A stretch of 64,000 nt of DNA from Hydractinia symbiolongicarpus (Eukaryota > Cnidaria > Hydrozoa > Anthoathecata > Hydractiniidae), in contig NC_079881.1 in the NCBI RefSeq assembly GCF_029227915.1, forward strand, positions 27,071,501 to 27,135,500, in the 5' to 3' direction. Shown here piece after piece: positions 23,301 to 36,741 of the stretch. The notes below the pieces were generated by a model that worked only from the letters and a program-made list of their open reading frames with translations, was not told where the DNA came from and ran no database searches. Numbering within the stretch: position 1 is the first letter of the stretch; the number at the start of each line of letters is the position of its first letter. The position numbers and the translations under genes were made by a program.

Positions 23301-26270
23301 ACTTTCTTTGTATACATTCGACTACACGGGCCAGGCCCGTGATTTAGGGGAAATCGCAGGTTTTCGTTTGCCGGCGATTAAACTTCTTTTATTCAGCGTC
23401 TCATCAAAAATGAAAACATTTTTGAAAATTACAAGTCTCATTTGTTCTAGTGGTGCAGAAATAATTTGAAAAATCGTTCGGGAAATCAGTTTACTCATTG
23501 GGTACTTTCTTTATATACATTCAACTATACGTGCCAAGCCCGGGATTTACGTGAAATCGCGGGTTTTCGTTTGCCGGCGATTAAACTTCTTTTATTCAGC
23601 GTCTCATCAAAAATGAAAACAAGTTTGAAAACTACAAGTCTCATGCGCTTTAGTGGTGAAAAAATAATTTAAAAAATCGTTCGGGAAATGAGTTTAATCC
23701 CTGGGTACTTTCTTTGTATACTTTTGACTATACGGGACAAGCCGGGGATTTACGGTAAATCGCGGGTTTTCGTTTGCCGGCGATTAAAATTCTTTTATTC
23801 AGCGTCTCATCAAGAATGAAAACATTTTTGAAAACTACAATTCTTATGCGTTTTAGTGGTGAAAAAATAATTTAAAAAATCGTTCTGGAAATGAGTTTAC
23901 TCACAGGGTATTTTCTTTGTATACATTCGACTATACGGGACAAGCCCGGGATTTACGAGAAATCGCAGGTTTTAGTTTGGCGGCGATTAAACTTCTTTTA
24001 TTCAGCGTCTCATCAAAAATGAAAACATTTTTGAAAACTACAAGTCTCATTTGTTCTAGTGGTGCAGAAATAATTTGAAAAATCGTTCGGGAAATCAGTT
24101 TACTCATTGGGTACTTTCTTTATATACATTCAACTATACGTGCCAAGCCCGGGATTTACGTGAAATCGCGGGTTTTCGTTTGCCGGCGATTAAACTTCTT
24201 TTATTCAGCGTCTCATCAAAAATGAAAACAGGTTTGAAAACTACAAGTCTCATGCGCTTTAGTGGTGAAAAAATAATTTAAAAAATCATTCGGGAAATGA
24301 GTTTAATCCCTGGGTACTTTCTTTGTATACTTTTGACTATACGGGTCAAGCCCGGGATTTACGGTAAATCGCGGGTTTTCGTTTGCCGGCGATTAAACTT
24401 CTTTTATTCAGCGTCTCATCAAAAATAAAAACATTTTTAAAAACTACAAGTCTTATGCGTTTTAGTGGTGAAAAAATAATTTAAAAAATCGTTCGGGAAA
24501 TGAGTTTACTCCCTGGGTACTTTCTTTGTATACTTTTCACTTTACGGGCCGAGTCTGGGATTTACGGGAAATCGCAGGTTTTCGTTTGCCGGCGATTAAA
24601 CTTCTTTTATTCACCGTCTCATCAAAAATGAAAACATTTTTGAAAACTACAAGTCTTATGCGTTTTAGTGGTGACAAAATAATTTACAAAATCGTTCTGG
24701 AAATGAGTTTACTCACAGGGTACTTTCTTTGTATACATTCGACTATACGGGACTAGCCCGGGATTTACGGGAAATCGCAGGTGTTCGTTTGCCGGCGATT
24801 AAACTTCTTTTATTCAGCGTCTCATCAAAAATGAAAACATTTTTGAAAACTACAAGTCTCATTTGTTCTAGTGGTGCAGAAATAATTTGAAAAATCGTTC
24901 GCGAAATCAGTTTACGCATTGGGTACTTTCTTTATATACATTCAACTATACGTGCCAAGCCCGGGATTTACGTGAAATTGCGGGTCTTCGTTTGCCGGCG
25001 GTTAAACTTCTTTTATTCAGCGTCTCATCAAAAATGAAAACAAGTTTGAAAACTACAAGTCTCATGCGCTTTAGTGGTGAAAAAATAATTTAAAAAATCG
25101 TTCGGGAAATGAGTTTAATCCCTGGGTACTTTCTTTGTATACTTTTGACTATACGGGCCAAGCCCGGGATTTACGGTAAATCGCGGGTTTTCGTTTGCCG
25201 GCGATTAAACTTCTTTTATTCAGCGTCTCATCAAAAATGAAAACATTTTTGAAAACTACAAGTCTTATGCGTTTTAGTGGTGAAAAAATAATTTAAAAAA
25301 TCGTTCGGGAAATGAGTTTACTCCCTGGGTACTTTCTTTGTATGCTTTTCACTATACGGGCCGAGTCTGGGAGTTACGGGAAATCGCAGGTTTTCGTTTG
25401 CCGGCGATTAAACTTCTTTTATTCAGCGTCTCATCAAAAATGAAAACATTTTTGAAAACTACAAGTCTAATGCGTTTTAGTGGTGAAAAAATAATTTAAA
25501 AAATCGTTTTGGAAATGAGTTTACTCACAGGGTACTTTCTTTGCATACATTCGACTATACGGGCCAAGACCGGGATTTTCGGGAAATCGCGGGTTTTCGT
25601 TTGCCGGCGATTAAACCTCTTTTATTAAGAGTCTCATCAAAAATGAAAACATTTTTAAAAACTACAAGTTTTATGCGCTTTAGTGGTGAAAAAATAATTT
25701 AAAAAATCGTTCGGAAAATGAGTTTACTCCCTGGGTACTTTCTTTGTATACTTTTGACTATACGGGCCAAGCCCGGGATTTACGGGAAATCGCGGGTTTT
25801 CGTTTGCCGGCGATTAAACTTCTTTTATTCAGCGTCTCATCAAAAATGAAAACATTTTTGAAAACTACAAGTCTTATGCGTTTTAGTGGTGAAAAAATAA
25901 TTTAAAAAATCGTTCGGAAATGAGTTTACTCCCTGGGTACTTTCTTTGTATACTTTTCACTATACGGGCCGAGTCTGGGATTTACGGGAAATCGCAGGTT
26001 TTTGTTTGCCGGCGATTAAACTTCTTTTATTCAGCGTCTCATCAAAAATGAAAACATTTTTGAAAACTACAAGTCTTATGCGTTTTAGTGGTGAAAAAAT
26101 AATTTAAAAAATCGTTCTGGAAATGAGTTTACTCACAGGGTACTTTCTTTGCATACATTCGACTATACGGGCCAAGCCCGGGATTTGCGGGAAATCGCGG
26201 GTTTTCGTTTGCCGGCGATTAAACCTCTTTCATTAAGCGTCTCATCAAAAATGAAAACATTTTTAAAAAC
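20400..26270. repeat. Long-range duplicated block, copy 1
   Basis: The same order of variant monomers is found at 39,875-46,152. The offset is 19,475 at the start, 20,286 from about 21,400, 20,490 from about 23,100 and 19,881-19,882 after about 25,300. Each step is close to a whole number of monomers. Shared rare variants include CATCATAAATG (22,391 and 42,677), a GGGATTTTCGGG unit (22,721 and 43,007), TTTCCCTTGCC (about 23,160 and 43,650), TACGTGCCAAG units, TTTTCACTTTACGGG, TATGCTTTTCAC and TTTGCATACATTCG. Confidence 0.9.
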
Positions 26271-27450
26271 TACAAGTCTCCTGCGTTTTAGTGGTGAAAA
26301 AAAAATTTAAAAAATCCTTCGGGAATTGAGTTTATTCACTGGGTACTTTCTTTGTATACATTCGACTACACGGGCCAGGCCTGGGATTTAGGGGAAATAG
26401 CAGGTTTTCGTTTGCCGGCGATTAAACTTCTTTTATTCAGCGTCTCATCAAAAATGAAAACTTTTTTGAAAACTACAAGTCTCATGCGATTTAGTGGTGA
26501 AAAGATAATTTAAAAAATCGTTCTGGAAATGAGTTTACTCACAGGGTACTTTCTTTGTATACATTCGACTATACGGGACAAGCCGGGATTTACGGGAATT
26601 CGCGGGTTTTCGTTTGCCGGCGATTAAACGTCTTTCATTAAGCGTCTCATTAAAAATGAAAACAGTTTTAAAAACTACAAGTCTCATTCGTTCTAATGGT
26701 GCAGAAATAAGTTGAAAAATCGTTCGGGAAATCAGTTTACTCCTTGGGTACATTCTTTATATACATTCAACTATACGGGCCAAGCCCGGGATTTACGGGA
26801 AATCGCGGATTTTCGTTTGCCGGCGATTAAACTTCTTTTATTCAGCGTCTCATCAAAAATGAAAACTTTTTTGAAAACTACAAGTCTCATGCGATTTAGT
26901 GGTGAAAAGATAATTTAAAAAATCGTTCTGGAAATGAGTTTACTCACAGGGTACTTTCTTTGTATACATTCGACTATACGGGACAAGCCGGGATTTACGG
27001 GAATTCGCGGGTTTTCGTTTGCCGGCGATTAAACCTCTTTCATTAAGCGTCTCATTAAAAATGAAAACATTTTTAAAAACTACAAGTCTCATTCGTTCTA
27101 ATGGTGCAGAAATAAGTTGAAAAATCGTTCGGGAAATCAGTTTACTCCTTGGGTACTTTCTTTATATACATTCAACTATACGGGCCAAGCCCGGGATTTA
27201 CGGGAAATCGCGGGTTTTCGTTTGCCGGCGATTAAACTTCTTTTATTCAGCGTCTCATTAAAAATGAAAACATTTTTAAAAACTACAAGTCTCATTCGTT
27301 CTAATGGTGCAGAAATAAGTTGAAAAATCGTTCGGGAAATCAGTTTACACCTTGGGTATTTTTTTTATATACATTCAACTATACGGGCCAAGCCCGGGAT
27401 TTACGGGAAATCGCGGGTTTTCGTTTGCCGGCGATTAAACTTCTTTTATT
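26271..27450. repeat. Satellite segment related to about 7.8-9.2 kb, with a 405-bp dimer duplication
   Basis: From 26,281 the monomer order matches 7,819 onward (offset 18,462), changing to offset 18,258 by 27,117. A dimer marked by AAAACTTTTTTGAAAAC and GGGAATTCGCGGG begins near 26,461 and is repeated from 26,866 (offset 405). The C-D-E trimer present at about 8,456-9,064 is missing here. The relationship to the first HOR domain continues to about 28,740. Confidence 0.82.
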
Positions 27451-29479
27451 CAGCGTCTCATGAAAAATGAAAACAAGTTTGAAAACTACAAGTCTCATGC
27501 GTTTTAGTGGTGAAAAAATAATTTAAAAAATCGTTCGGAAAATGAGTTTACTCCTTGGGTACTTTCTTTGTATACTTTTGACTATACGGGCCAAGCCCAG
27601 GATTTACGGGAAATCGCGGGTTTTCGTTTGCCGGCGATTAAACTTCTTTTATTCAGCGTCTTATCAAAAATGTAAACATTTTTGAAAACTACAAGTCTCA
27701 TGCGTTTTAGTGGTGAAAAAATAATTGAAAAAATCGTTCTGGAAATGAGTTTACTCACAGGGTACTTTCTTTGTATTCATTCGACTATACGGGCCAAGCC
27801 CGGGATTTACGGGAATTAGCGGGTTTTTGCTTGCCGGCGATTAAACCTCTTTCATTTAGCGTCTCATCAAAAATGAGAACATTTTTGAAAACTACAAGTC
27901 TCCTGCGTTTTAGTGGTGAAAAAAAAAATTAAAAAATCCTCCGGGAATTGAGTTTATTCCCTGGGTACTTTCTTTGTATACATTCGACTACACGGGCCAG
28001 GCCCGGGATTTAGGGGAAATCGCAGGTTTTGGTTTGCCGGCGATTAAACTTCTTTTATTCAGCGTCTCATCAGAAATGAAAACATTTTTGAAAACTACAA
28101 GTCTTATGCGTTTTAGTGGTGAAAAAATAATTTAAAAAATTGTTCTGGAATTGAGTTTACTCACAGGGTACTTTCTTTGTACACATTCGACTATACGGCC
28201 CAAGCCCGGGATTTGCGGGAAATCACGGGTTTTCGTTTGCAGGCGATTAAACCTCTTTTATTAAGCGTCTCATCAAAAATGAAAACATTTTTAAAAACTA
28301 CAAGTCTCATGCGATTTAGTGGTGAAAAGATAATTTAAAAAATCCTTCGGAAAATGAGTTTACTCCCTGGGTACTTTCTTTGTATACTTTTGACTATACG
28401 GGCCAAGACCGGGATTTACGGGAAATCGCGGGTTTTCGTTTGCCGGCAATTAAACCTCTTTCATTAAGCGTCTCATTAAAAATGAAAACATTTTTAAAAA
28501 CTACAAGTCTCATTCGTTCTAATGGTGCAGAAATAAGTTGAAAAATCGTTCGGGAAATCAGTTTACTCCTTGGGTACTTTCTTTTTATACATTCAACTAT
28601 ACGGGCCAAGCCCGGGATTTACGGGAAATCGCGGGTTTTCGTTTGCCGGCGATTAAACTTCTTTTATTCAGCGTCTCATTAAAAATGTAAACATTTTTGA
28701 AAACTACAAGTCTCATGCGTTTTAGTGGTGGAAAAATAATTTAAAAAATCGTTCTGGAAATGAGTTTACTCACAGGGTACTTTCTTTGTATTCATTCGAC
28801 TATACGGGCCAAGCCCGGGATTTACGGGAATTAGCGGGTTTTCGCTTGACGGCGATTAAACCTCTTTCATTTAGCGTCTCATCAAAAATGAGAACATTTT
28901 TGAAAACTACAAGTCTCCTGCGTTTTAGTGGTGAAAAAAAAATTTAAAAAAACCTTCGGGAATTGAGTTTAAATCCTGGGTACTTTCTTTGTATACATTC
29001 GACTACACGGGCCAGGCCCGGGATTAAGGGGAAATCGCAGGTTTTCGTTTGCCGGCGATTAAACTTCTTTTATTCAGCGTCTCATCAAAAATGAAAACTT
29101 TTTTGAAAACTACAAGTCTCATGCGATTTAGTGGTGAAAAGATAATTTAAAAAATCGTTCTGGAAATGAGTTTACTCACAGGGCACTTTCTTTGTATACA
29201 TTCGACTATACGGGACAAGCCGGGATTTACGGGAAATCGCGGGTTTTCGTTTGCCGGTGATTAAACCTCTTTCATTAAGCGTCTCATTAAAAATGAAAAC
29301 ATTTTTAAAAACTACAAGTCTCATTCGTTCTAATGGTGCAGAAATAAGTTGAAAAATCGTTCGGGAAATCAGTTTACTCCTTGGGTACTTTCTTTATATA
29401 CATTCAACTATACGGGCCAAGCCCGGGATTTACGGGAAATCGCGGGTTTTCGTTTGCCGGCGATTAAACTTCTTTTATT
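27451..29479. repeat. 2,029-bp higher-order repeat, copy 1
   Basis: A rare CTCATGAAAAATG variant at 27,458 and a GCCCAGG variant near 27,597 recur 2,029 bases later. The unit spans ten monomers minus one base. It includes F, a GCCAAGACCGGG unit with TTGCCGGCAATT, A with TTGACGGCG, B with GGGATTAAGGGG, and G with TTGCCGGTGATT. Its first part is the same order as 9,062-10,500 in the first domain. Confidence 0.9.
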
Positions 29480-31460
29480 CAGCGTCTCATGAAAAATGAA
29501 AACAAGTTTGAAAACTACAAGTCTCATGCGTTTTAGTGGTGAAAAAATAATTTAAAAAATCGTTCGGAAAATGAGTTTACTCCTTGGGTACTTTCTTTGT
29601 ATACTTTTGACTATACGGGCCAAGCCCAGGATTTACGGGAAATCGCGGGTTTTCGTTTGCCGGCGATTAAACTTCTTTTATTCAGCGTCTTATCAAAAAT
29701 GTAAACATTTTTGAAAACTACAAGTCTCATGCGTTTTAGTGGTGAAAAAATAATTGAAAAAATCGTTCTGGAAATGAGTTTACTCACAGGGTACTTTCTT
29801 TGTATTCATTCGACTATACGGGCCAAGCCCGGGATTTACGGGAATTAGCGGGTTTTCGCTTGCCGGCGATTAAACCTCTTTCATTTAGCGTCTCATCAAA
29901 AATGAGAACATTTTTGAAAACTACAAGTCTCCTGCGTTTTAGTGGTGAAAAAAAAAATTAAAAAATCCTCCGGGAATTGAGTTTATTCCCTGGGTACTTT
30001 CTTTGTATACATTCGACTACACGGGCCAGGCCCGGGATTTAGGGGAAATCGCAGGTTTTGGTTTGCCGGCGATTAAACTTCTTTTATTCAGCGTCTCATC
30101 AGAAATGAAAACATTTTTGAAAACTACAAGTCTTATGCGTTTTAGTGGTGAAAAAATAATTTAAAAAATTGTTCTGGAATTGAGTTTACTCACAGGGTAC
30201 TTTCTTTGTACACATTCGACTATACGGCCCAAGCCCGGGATTTGCGGGAAATCACGGGTTTTCGTTTGCAGGCGATTAAACCTCTTTTATTAAGCGTCTC
30301 ATCAAAAATGAAAACATTTTTAAAAACTACAAGTCTCATGCGATTTAGTGGTGAAAAGATAATTTAAAAAATCCTTCGGAAAATGAGTTTACTCCCTGGG
30401 TACTTTCTTTGTATACTTTGACTATACGGGCCAAGACCAGGATTTACGGGAAATCGCGGGTTTTCGTTTGCCGGCAATTAAACCTCTTTCATTAAGCGTC
30501 TCATTAAAAATGAAAACATTTTTAAAAACTACAAGTCTCATTCGTTCTAATGGTGCAGAAATAAGTTGAAAAATCGTTCGGGAAATCAGTTTACTCCTTG
30601 GGTACTTTCTTTTTATACATTCAACTATACGGGCCAAGCCCGGGATTTACGGGAAATCGCGGGTTTTCGTTTGCCGGCGATTAAACTTCTTTTATTCAGC
30701 GTCTCATTAAAAATGTAAACATTTTTGAAAACTACAAGTCTCATGCGTTTTAGTGGTGGAAAAATAATTTAAAAAATCGTTCTGGAAATGAGTTTACTCA
30801 CAGGGTACTTTCTTTGTATTCATTCGACTATACGGGCCAAGCCCGGGATTTACGGGAATTAGCGGGTTTTCGCTTGACGGCGATTAAACCTCTTTCATTT
30901 AGCGTCTCATCAAAAATGAGAACATTTTTGAAAACTACAAGTCTCCTGCGTTTTAATGGTGAAAAAAAAAATTTAAAAAAACCTTCGGGAATTGAGTTTA
31001 AATCCTGGGTACTTTCTTTGTATACATTCGACTACACGGGCCAGGCCCGGGATTAAGGGGAAATCGCAGGTTTTCGTTTGCCGGCGATTAAACTTCTTTT
31101 ATTCAGCGTCTCATCAAAAATGAAAACTTTTTTGAAAACTACAAGTCTCATGCGATTTAGTGGTGAAAAGATAATTTAAAAAATCGTTCTGGAAATGAGT
31201 TTACTCACAGGGCACTTTCTTTGTATACATTCGACTATACGGGACAAGCCGGGATTTACGGGAAATCGCGGGTTTTCGTTTGCCGGTGATTAAACCTCTT
31301 TCATTAAGCGTCTCATTAAAAATGAAAACATTTTTAAAAACTACAAGTCTCATTCGTTCTAATGGTGCAGAAATAAGTTGAAAAATCGTTCGGGAAATCA
31401 GTTTACTCCTTGGGTACTTTCTTTATATACATTCAACTATACGGGCCAAGCCCGGGATTT
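29480..31460. repeat. 2,029-bp higher-order repeat, copy 2
   Basis: This copy matches 27,451 onward. The offset drops to 2,028 after a one-T deletion in GTATACTTTGAC near 30,413. Small copy-specific changes include GACCAGG near 30,436 and TTTTAATGG near 30,952. The match ends near 31,460, where GATTTACAAGAAATC replaces GATTTACGGGAAATC. Confidence 0.9.
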
Positions 31461-34400
31461 ACAAGAAATCGCGGGTTTTCGTTTGCCGGCGATTAAACTT
31501 CTTTTATCCAGCGTCGTATCAAAAATGTAAACATTTTTGAAAACTACAAGTCTTATGCGTTTTAGTGGTGAAAAAATAATTTAAAAAATCGTTCGGGAAA
31601 TGAGTTTACTCCCTGGGTACTTTCTTTGTATACTTTTGACTATACGGGCCGAGTCTGGGATTTACGGGAAATCGCAGGTTTTCGTTTGCCGGCGATTAAA
31701 CCTTTTTCATTAAGCGTCTCATTAAAAATGAAAACATTTTTAAAAACTACAAGTCTCATTCGTTCTAAGGTGCAGAAATAAGTTGAAAAATCGTTCGGGA
31801 AATCAGTTTACTCCTTGGGTACTTTCTTTATATACATTCAACTATACGGGCCAAGCCCGGGATTTACGGGAAATCGTGGGTTTTCGTTTGCCGGCGATTA
31901 AACTTCTTTTATTCAGCGTCTCATTAAAAATGAAAACATTTTTAAAAACTACAAGTCTCATTCGTTCTAATGGTGCAGAAATAAGTTGAAAAATCGTTCG
32001 GGAAATCAGTTTACTCCTTGGGTATTTTTTTTATAAACATTCAACTATACGGGCCAAGCCCGGGATTTACGGGAAATCGCGGGTTTTCGTTTGCCGGCGA
32101 TTAAACTTCTTTTATTCAGCGTCTCATCAAAAATGAAAACAAGTTTGAAAACTACAAGTCTCCTGCGTTTTAGTGGTGAAAAAAAAATTTAAAAAATCCT
32201 TCGGGAATTGAGTTTATTTCCTGGGTACTTTCTTTGTATACATTCGAGTACACGGGCCAGGCCCGGGATTAAGGGGAAATCGCAGGTTTTCGTTTGCCGA
32301 CGATTAAACTTTTTTATTCAGCGTCTCATCAAAAATGAAAACTTTTTTAAAAACTACAAGTCTCATGCGATTTAGTGGTGAAAAGATAATTTAAAAAATC
32401 GTTCTGGAAATGAGTTTACTCACAGGGCACTTTCTTTGTATACATTCGACTATACGGGACAAGCCGGGATTTACGGGAAATCGCGGGTTTTCGTTTGCCG
32501 GTGATTAAACCTCTTTCATTAAGCGTCTCATTAAAAATGAAAACATTTTTAAAAACTACAAGTCTCATTCGTTCTAATGGTGCAGAAATAAGTTGAAAAA
32601 TCGTTCGGGAAATCAGTTTACTCCTTGGGTACTTTCTTTATATACATTCAACTATACGGGCCAAGCCCGGGATTTACGGGAAATCGCGGGTTTTCGTTTG
32701 CCGGCGATTAAACTTCTTTTATTCAGCGTCTCATCAAAAATGAAAACAAGTTTGAAAACTACAAGTCTCATGCGTTTTAGTGGTGAAAAAATAATTTAAA
32801 AAATCGTTCGGAAAATGAGTTTACTCCCTGGATACTTTCTTTGTATACTTTTGACTATACGGGCCAAGCCCGGGATTTACGGGAAATCGCGGGTTTTCGT
32901 TTGCCGGCGATTAAACTTCTTTTATCCAGCGTCTTATCAAAAATGTAAACATTTTTGAAAACTACAAGTCTTATGCGTTTTAGTGGTGAAAAAATAATTT
33001 AAAAAATCGTTCGGGAAATGAGTTTACTCCCTGGGTACTTTCTTTGTATACTTTTGACTATACGGGACGAGTCTGGGATTTACGGGAAATCGCAGGTTTT
33101 CGTTTGCCGGCGATTAAACCTCTTTCATTAAGCGTCTCATTAAAAATGAAAACATTTTTAAAAACTACAAGTCTCATTCGTTCTAATGGTGCAGAAATAA
33201 GTTGAAAAATCGTTCGGGAAATCAGTGTACTCCTTGGGTACTTTCTTTATATACATTCAACTATACGGGCCAAGCCCGGGATTTACGGGAAATCGCGGGT
33301 TTTCGTTTGCCGGCGATTAAACTTCTTTTATTCAGCGTCTCATTAAAAATGAAAACATTTTTAAAAACTACAAGTCTCATTCGTTCTAATGGTGCAGAAA
33401 TAAGTTGAAAAATCGTTCGGGAAATCAGTTTACTCCTTGAATATTTTTTTTATATACATTCAACTATACGGGCCAAGCCCGGGATTTACGGGAAATCGCG
33501 GGTTTTCGTTTGCCGGCGATTAAACTTCTTTTATTCAGCGTCTCATCAAAAATGAAAACAAGTTTGAAAACTACAAGTCTCATGCGTTTTAGTGGTGAAA
33601 AAATAATTTAAAAAATCGTTCGGAAAATGAGTTTACTCCTTGGGTACTTTCTTTGTATACTTTTGACTATACGGATCAAGCCCGGGATTTACGGGAAATC
33701 GCGGGTTTTCGTTTGCCGGCGATTAAACTTCTTTTATTCAGCGTCTTATCAAAAATGTAAACATTTTTGAAAACTACAAGTCTCATGCGTTTTAATGGTG
33801 AAAAAATAATTTAAAAAATCGTTCTGGAAATGAGTTTACTCACAGGGTACTTTCTTTGTATTCATTCGACTATACGGGCCAAGCCCGGGATTTTCCGGAA
33901 TTAGCGGGTTTTCGCTTGCCGGCGATTAAACCTCTTTCATTTAGCGTCTCATCGAAAATGAGAACATTTTTGAAAACTACAAGTCTTATGCGTTTTAGTG
34001 GTGAAAAAATAATTTAAAAAATCGTTCTGGAATTGAGTTTACTCACAGGGTACTTTCTTTGTTCACATTCGACTATACAGCCCAAGCCCGGGATTTGCGG
34101 GAAATCACGGGTTTTCGTTTGCAGGCGATTAAACCTCTTTCATTAAGCGTCTCATCAAAAATGAAAACATTTTTAAAAACTACAAGTCTCATGGGCTTTA
34201 GTGGTGAAATAATAATTTAAAAAATCGTTCGGGAAATGAGTTTACTCCCTGGGTACTTTCTTTGTATACTTTTGACTATACGCGCCGAGTCTGGGATTTA
34301 CGAGAAATCGCAGGTTTTCGTTTGCCGACGATTAAACTTTTTTATTCAGCGTCTCATCAAAAATGAAAACTTTTTTGAAAACTACAAGTCTCATGCGATT

Positions 34401-34914
34401 TAGTGGTGAAAAGATAATTTAAAAAATTGTTCTGGAAATGAGTTTACTCACAGGGCACTTTCTTTGTATACATTCGACTATACGGGACAAGCCGGGATTT
34501 ACGGGAAATCGCGGGTTTTCGTTTGCCGGTGATTAAACCTCTTTCATTAAGCGTCTCATTAAAAATGAAAACATTTTTAAAAACTACAAGTCTCATTCGT
34601 TCTAATGGTGCAGAAATAAGTTGAAAAATCGTTCGGGAAATCAGTTTACTCCTTGGGTACTTTCTTTATATACATTCAACTATACGGGCCAAGCCCGGGA
34701 TTTACGGGAAATCGCGGGTTTTCGTTTGCCGGCGATTAAACTTCTTTTATTCAGCGTCTCATCAAAAATGAAAACAAGTTTGAAAACTACAAGTCTCATG
34801 CGTTTTAGTGGTGAAAAAATAATTTAAAAAATCGTTCGGAAAATGAGTTTACTCCCTGGATACTTTCTTTGTATACTTTTGACTATACGGGCCAAGCCCG
34901 GGATTTACGGGAAA
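31461..34914. repeat. Mosaic segment, mostly a relative of 19.1-22.4 kb
   Basis: From about 31,490 the sequence follows 19,116 onward with offset 12,374. Shared markers are GCGTCGTATC (31,511 and 19,137), a one-base loss TTCTAAGGTG, and the CAGTGTACTCC unit (33,202 and 20,828). Near 33,800 the A-B dimer present at about 21,400-21,830 is absent and the offset becomes 11,968. The part 33,202-34,900 also recurs at 38,275-39,970 (offset 5,073, about 25 monomers). Confidence 0.82.
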
Positions 34915-36741
34915 TCGCGGGTTTTCGTTTGCCGGCGATTAAACTTCTTTTATCCAGCGTCTTATCAAAAATGTAAACATTTTTGAAAGCTACAAGTCTT
35001 ATGCGTTTTAGTGGTGAAAAAATAATTTAAAAAATCGTTCGGGAAATGAGTTTACTCCCTGGGTACTTTCTTTGTATACTTTTGACTATACGGGACGAGT
35101 CTGGGATTTACGGGAAATCGCAGGTTTTCGTTTGCCGGCGATTAAACCTCTTTCATTAAGCGTCTCATTAAAAATGAAAACTTTTTAAAAAACTACAAAT
35201 CTCATTCGTTCTAATGGTGCAGAAATAAGTTGAAAAATCGTTCGGGAAATCAGTGTACTCCTTCGGTACTTTCTTTATATACATTCAACTATACGGGCCA
35301 AGCCCGGGATTTACGGGAAATCGCGGGTTTTCGTTTGCCGGCGATTAAACTTCTTTTATTCAGCGTCTCATTAAAAATGAAAACATTTTTAAAAACTACA
35401 AGTCTCATTCGTTCTAATGGTGCAGAAATAAGTTGAAAAATCGTTCGGGAAATCAGTTTACTCCTTGAATATTTTTTTTATATACATTCAACTATACGGG
35501 CCAAGCCCGGGATTTACGGGAAATCGCGGGTTTTCGTTTGCCGGCGATTAAACTTCTTTTATTCAGCGTCTCATCAAAAATGAAAACAAGTTTGAAAACT
35601 ACAAGTCTCCTGCGTTTTAGTGGTGAAAAAAAAATTTAAAAAATCCTTCGGGAATTGAGTTTATTCCCTGGGTACTTTCTTTGTATACATTCGACTACAC
35701 GGACCAGGCCCGGGATTTAGGGGAAATCGCAGGTTTTCGTTTGCCGGCGATTAAACTTCTTTTATTCAGCGTCTCATCAAAAATGAAAACATTTTTGAAA
35801 ACTACAAGTCTCATGCGTTTTAATGGTGAAAAAATAATTTAAAAAATCGTTCTGGAAATGAGTTTACTCACAGGGTACTTTCTTTGTATTCATTCGACTA
35901 TACGGGCCAAGCCCGGGATTTTCCGGAATTAGCGGGTTTTCGCTTGCCGGCGATTAAACCTCTTTCATTTAGCGTCTCATCAAAAATGAAAACAAGTTTG
36001 AAAACTACAAGTCTCATGCGTTTTAGTGGTGAAAAAATAATTTAAAAAATCGTTCGGAAAATGAGTTTACTCCCTGGATACTTTCTTTGTATACTTTTGA
36101 CTATACGGGCCAAGCCCGGGATTTACGGGAAATCGCGGGTTTTCGTTTGCCGGCGATTAAACTTCTTTTATCCAGCGTCTTATCAAAAATGTAAACATTT
36201 TTGAAAGCTACAAGTCTTATGCGTTTTAGTGGTGAAAAAATAATTTAAAAAATCGTTCGGGAAATGAGTTTACTCCCTGGGTACTTTCTTTGTATACTTT
36301 TGACTATACGGGACGAGTCTGGGATTTACGGGAAATCGCAGGTTTTCGTTTGCCGGCGATTAAACCTCTTTCATTAAGCGTCTCATTAAAAATGAAAACT
36401 TTTTAAAAAACTACAAATCTCATTCGTTCTAATGGTGCAGAAATAAGTTGAAAAATCGTTCGGGAAATCAGTGTACTCCTTGGGTACTTTCTTTATATAC
36501 ATTCAACTATACGGGCCAAGCCCGGGATTTACGGGAAATCGCGGGTTTTCGTTTGCCGGCGATTAAACTTCTTTTATTCAGCGTCTCATTAAAAATGAAA
36601 ACATTTTTAAAAACTACAAGTCTCATTCGTTCTAATGGTGCAGAAATAAGTTGAAAAATCGTTCGGGAAATCAGTTTACTCCTTGAATATTTTTTTTATA
36701 TACATTCAACTATACGGGCCAAGCCCGGGAATTACGGGAAA
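34915..36741. repeat. 1,827-bp higher-order repeat, copy 1
   Basis: Rare variants GAAAGCTAC (34,985 and 36,203), GAAAACTTTTTAAAAAAC and CTACAAATCTC recur exactly 1,827 bases (nine monomers) downstream. Within the unit the GAAAGC marker is spaced 1,218 bases (six monomers). The 1,827-bp period is therefore a six-monomer block plus a three-monomer partial copy of the same block. Confidence 0.9.

Noticed and set aside
26461-31460. Assembly artefact as the explanation for near-identical duplications
   Set aside because: Copies carry distinct private changes (for example the one-T deletion near 30,413 and TTTTAATGG near 30,952), which favours real duplication. Errors in copy number cannot be excluded without the reads.
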